From Bacillota bacterium (GTDB lineage Bacteria > Bacillota > Clostridia > Peptostreptococcales > Anaerovoracaceae): a stretch of DNA of 5,244 nt. The notes below the pieces were generated by a model. The model had not been told where the DNA came from. It searched no databases and saw only the letters and a program-made list of their open reading frames with translations. Made by a program: the position numbers and the translations under genes. Shown one piece after another: positions 5,241 to 5,244 of this stretch. Location of the stretch: assembly GCA_017936025.1 (NCBI GenBank), contig JAGBGL010000071.1, forward strand, positions 1 to 5,244. The letters run 5' to 3'. Positions within the stretch are counted from its first letter, which is position 1; every line of letters begins with the position of its first letter.

Positions 5241-5244
5241 TAAA

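Noticed and set aside
5223..5243. Six-codon open frame (ATG to TAA) directly after the dehydrogenase stop
   Set aside because: It has no ribosome site of its own and is very short. The AAGGGA within it is better read as a ribosome site for a gene beyond the edge.

Overview
The window looks like a piece of a Bacillota chromosome, most likely from an anaerobic Clostridia-type organism of moderate GC (impression only: no 16S or other phylogenetic marker is present). The grounds are strong AGGAG-type ribosome binding sites, sigma-A-like promoters with extended -10 boxes, and protein sequences that read like clostridial family members. All five coding regions belong to recognisable families. I see no mobile element, CRISPR array, tRNA or rRNA.

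Layout from left to right. (1) Positions 1-501, + strand: the 3' part of an N-acetylmuramoyl-L-alanine amidase (Amidase_3), cut by the window edge. (2) A good extended -10 promoter at 511-540, then a 642-residue secreted, C-terminally membrane-anchored metallophosphatase/5'-nucleotidase at 594-2522. (3) A compact bidirectional terminator at 2527-2556 between converging units. (4) On the - strand, a two-gene unit transcribed right to left: rdgB/HAM1-type XTP/dITP diphosphatase (3457-4068), then a YihY/BrkB-family six-segment membrane protein (2563-3444), 12 bases apart. (5) A 236-base divergent control region (4069-4304). (6) On the + strand, a D-2-hydroxyacid dehydrogenase (4305-5222) that resembles glycerate/hydroxypyruvate reductases.

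The genes do not form one obvious pathway. Cell-wall turnover and extracellular nucleotide hydrolysis lie on one side. Nucleotide-pool cleaning with a membrane protein, and a 2-keto/2-hydroxyacid oxidoreductase, lie on the other side of the terminator.

Three things deserve a second look. The divergent control region contains an imperfect direct duplication of about 40 bases. It is packed with TATAAT boxes on both strands and has a 9-bp inverted repeat around one copy. The dehydrogenase appears to lack about a dozen residues of its Rossmann domain with the frame preserved. The nucleotidase has a non-canonical nucleotide-binding motif in its C-terminal domain. I found no convincing sign of a wholly new multi-gene system.
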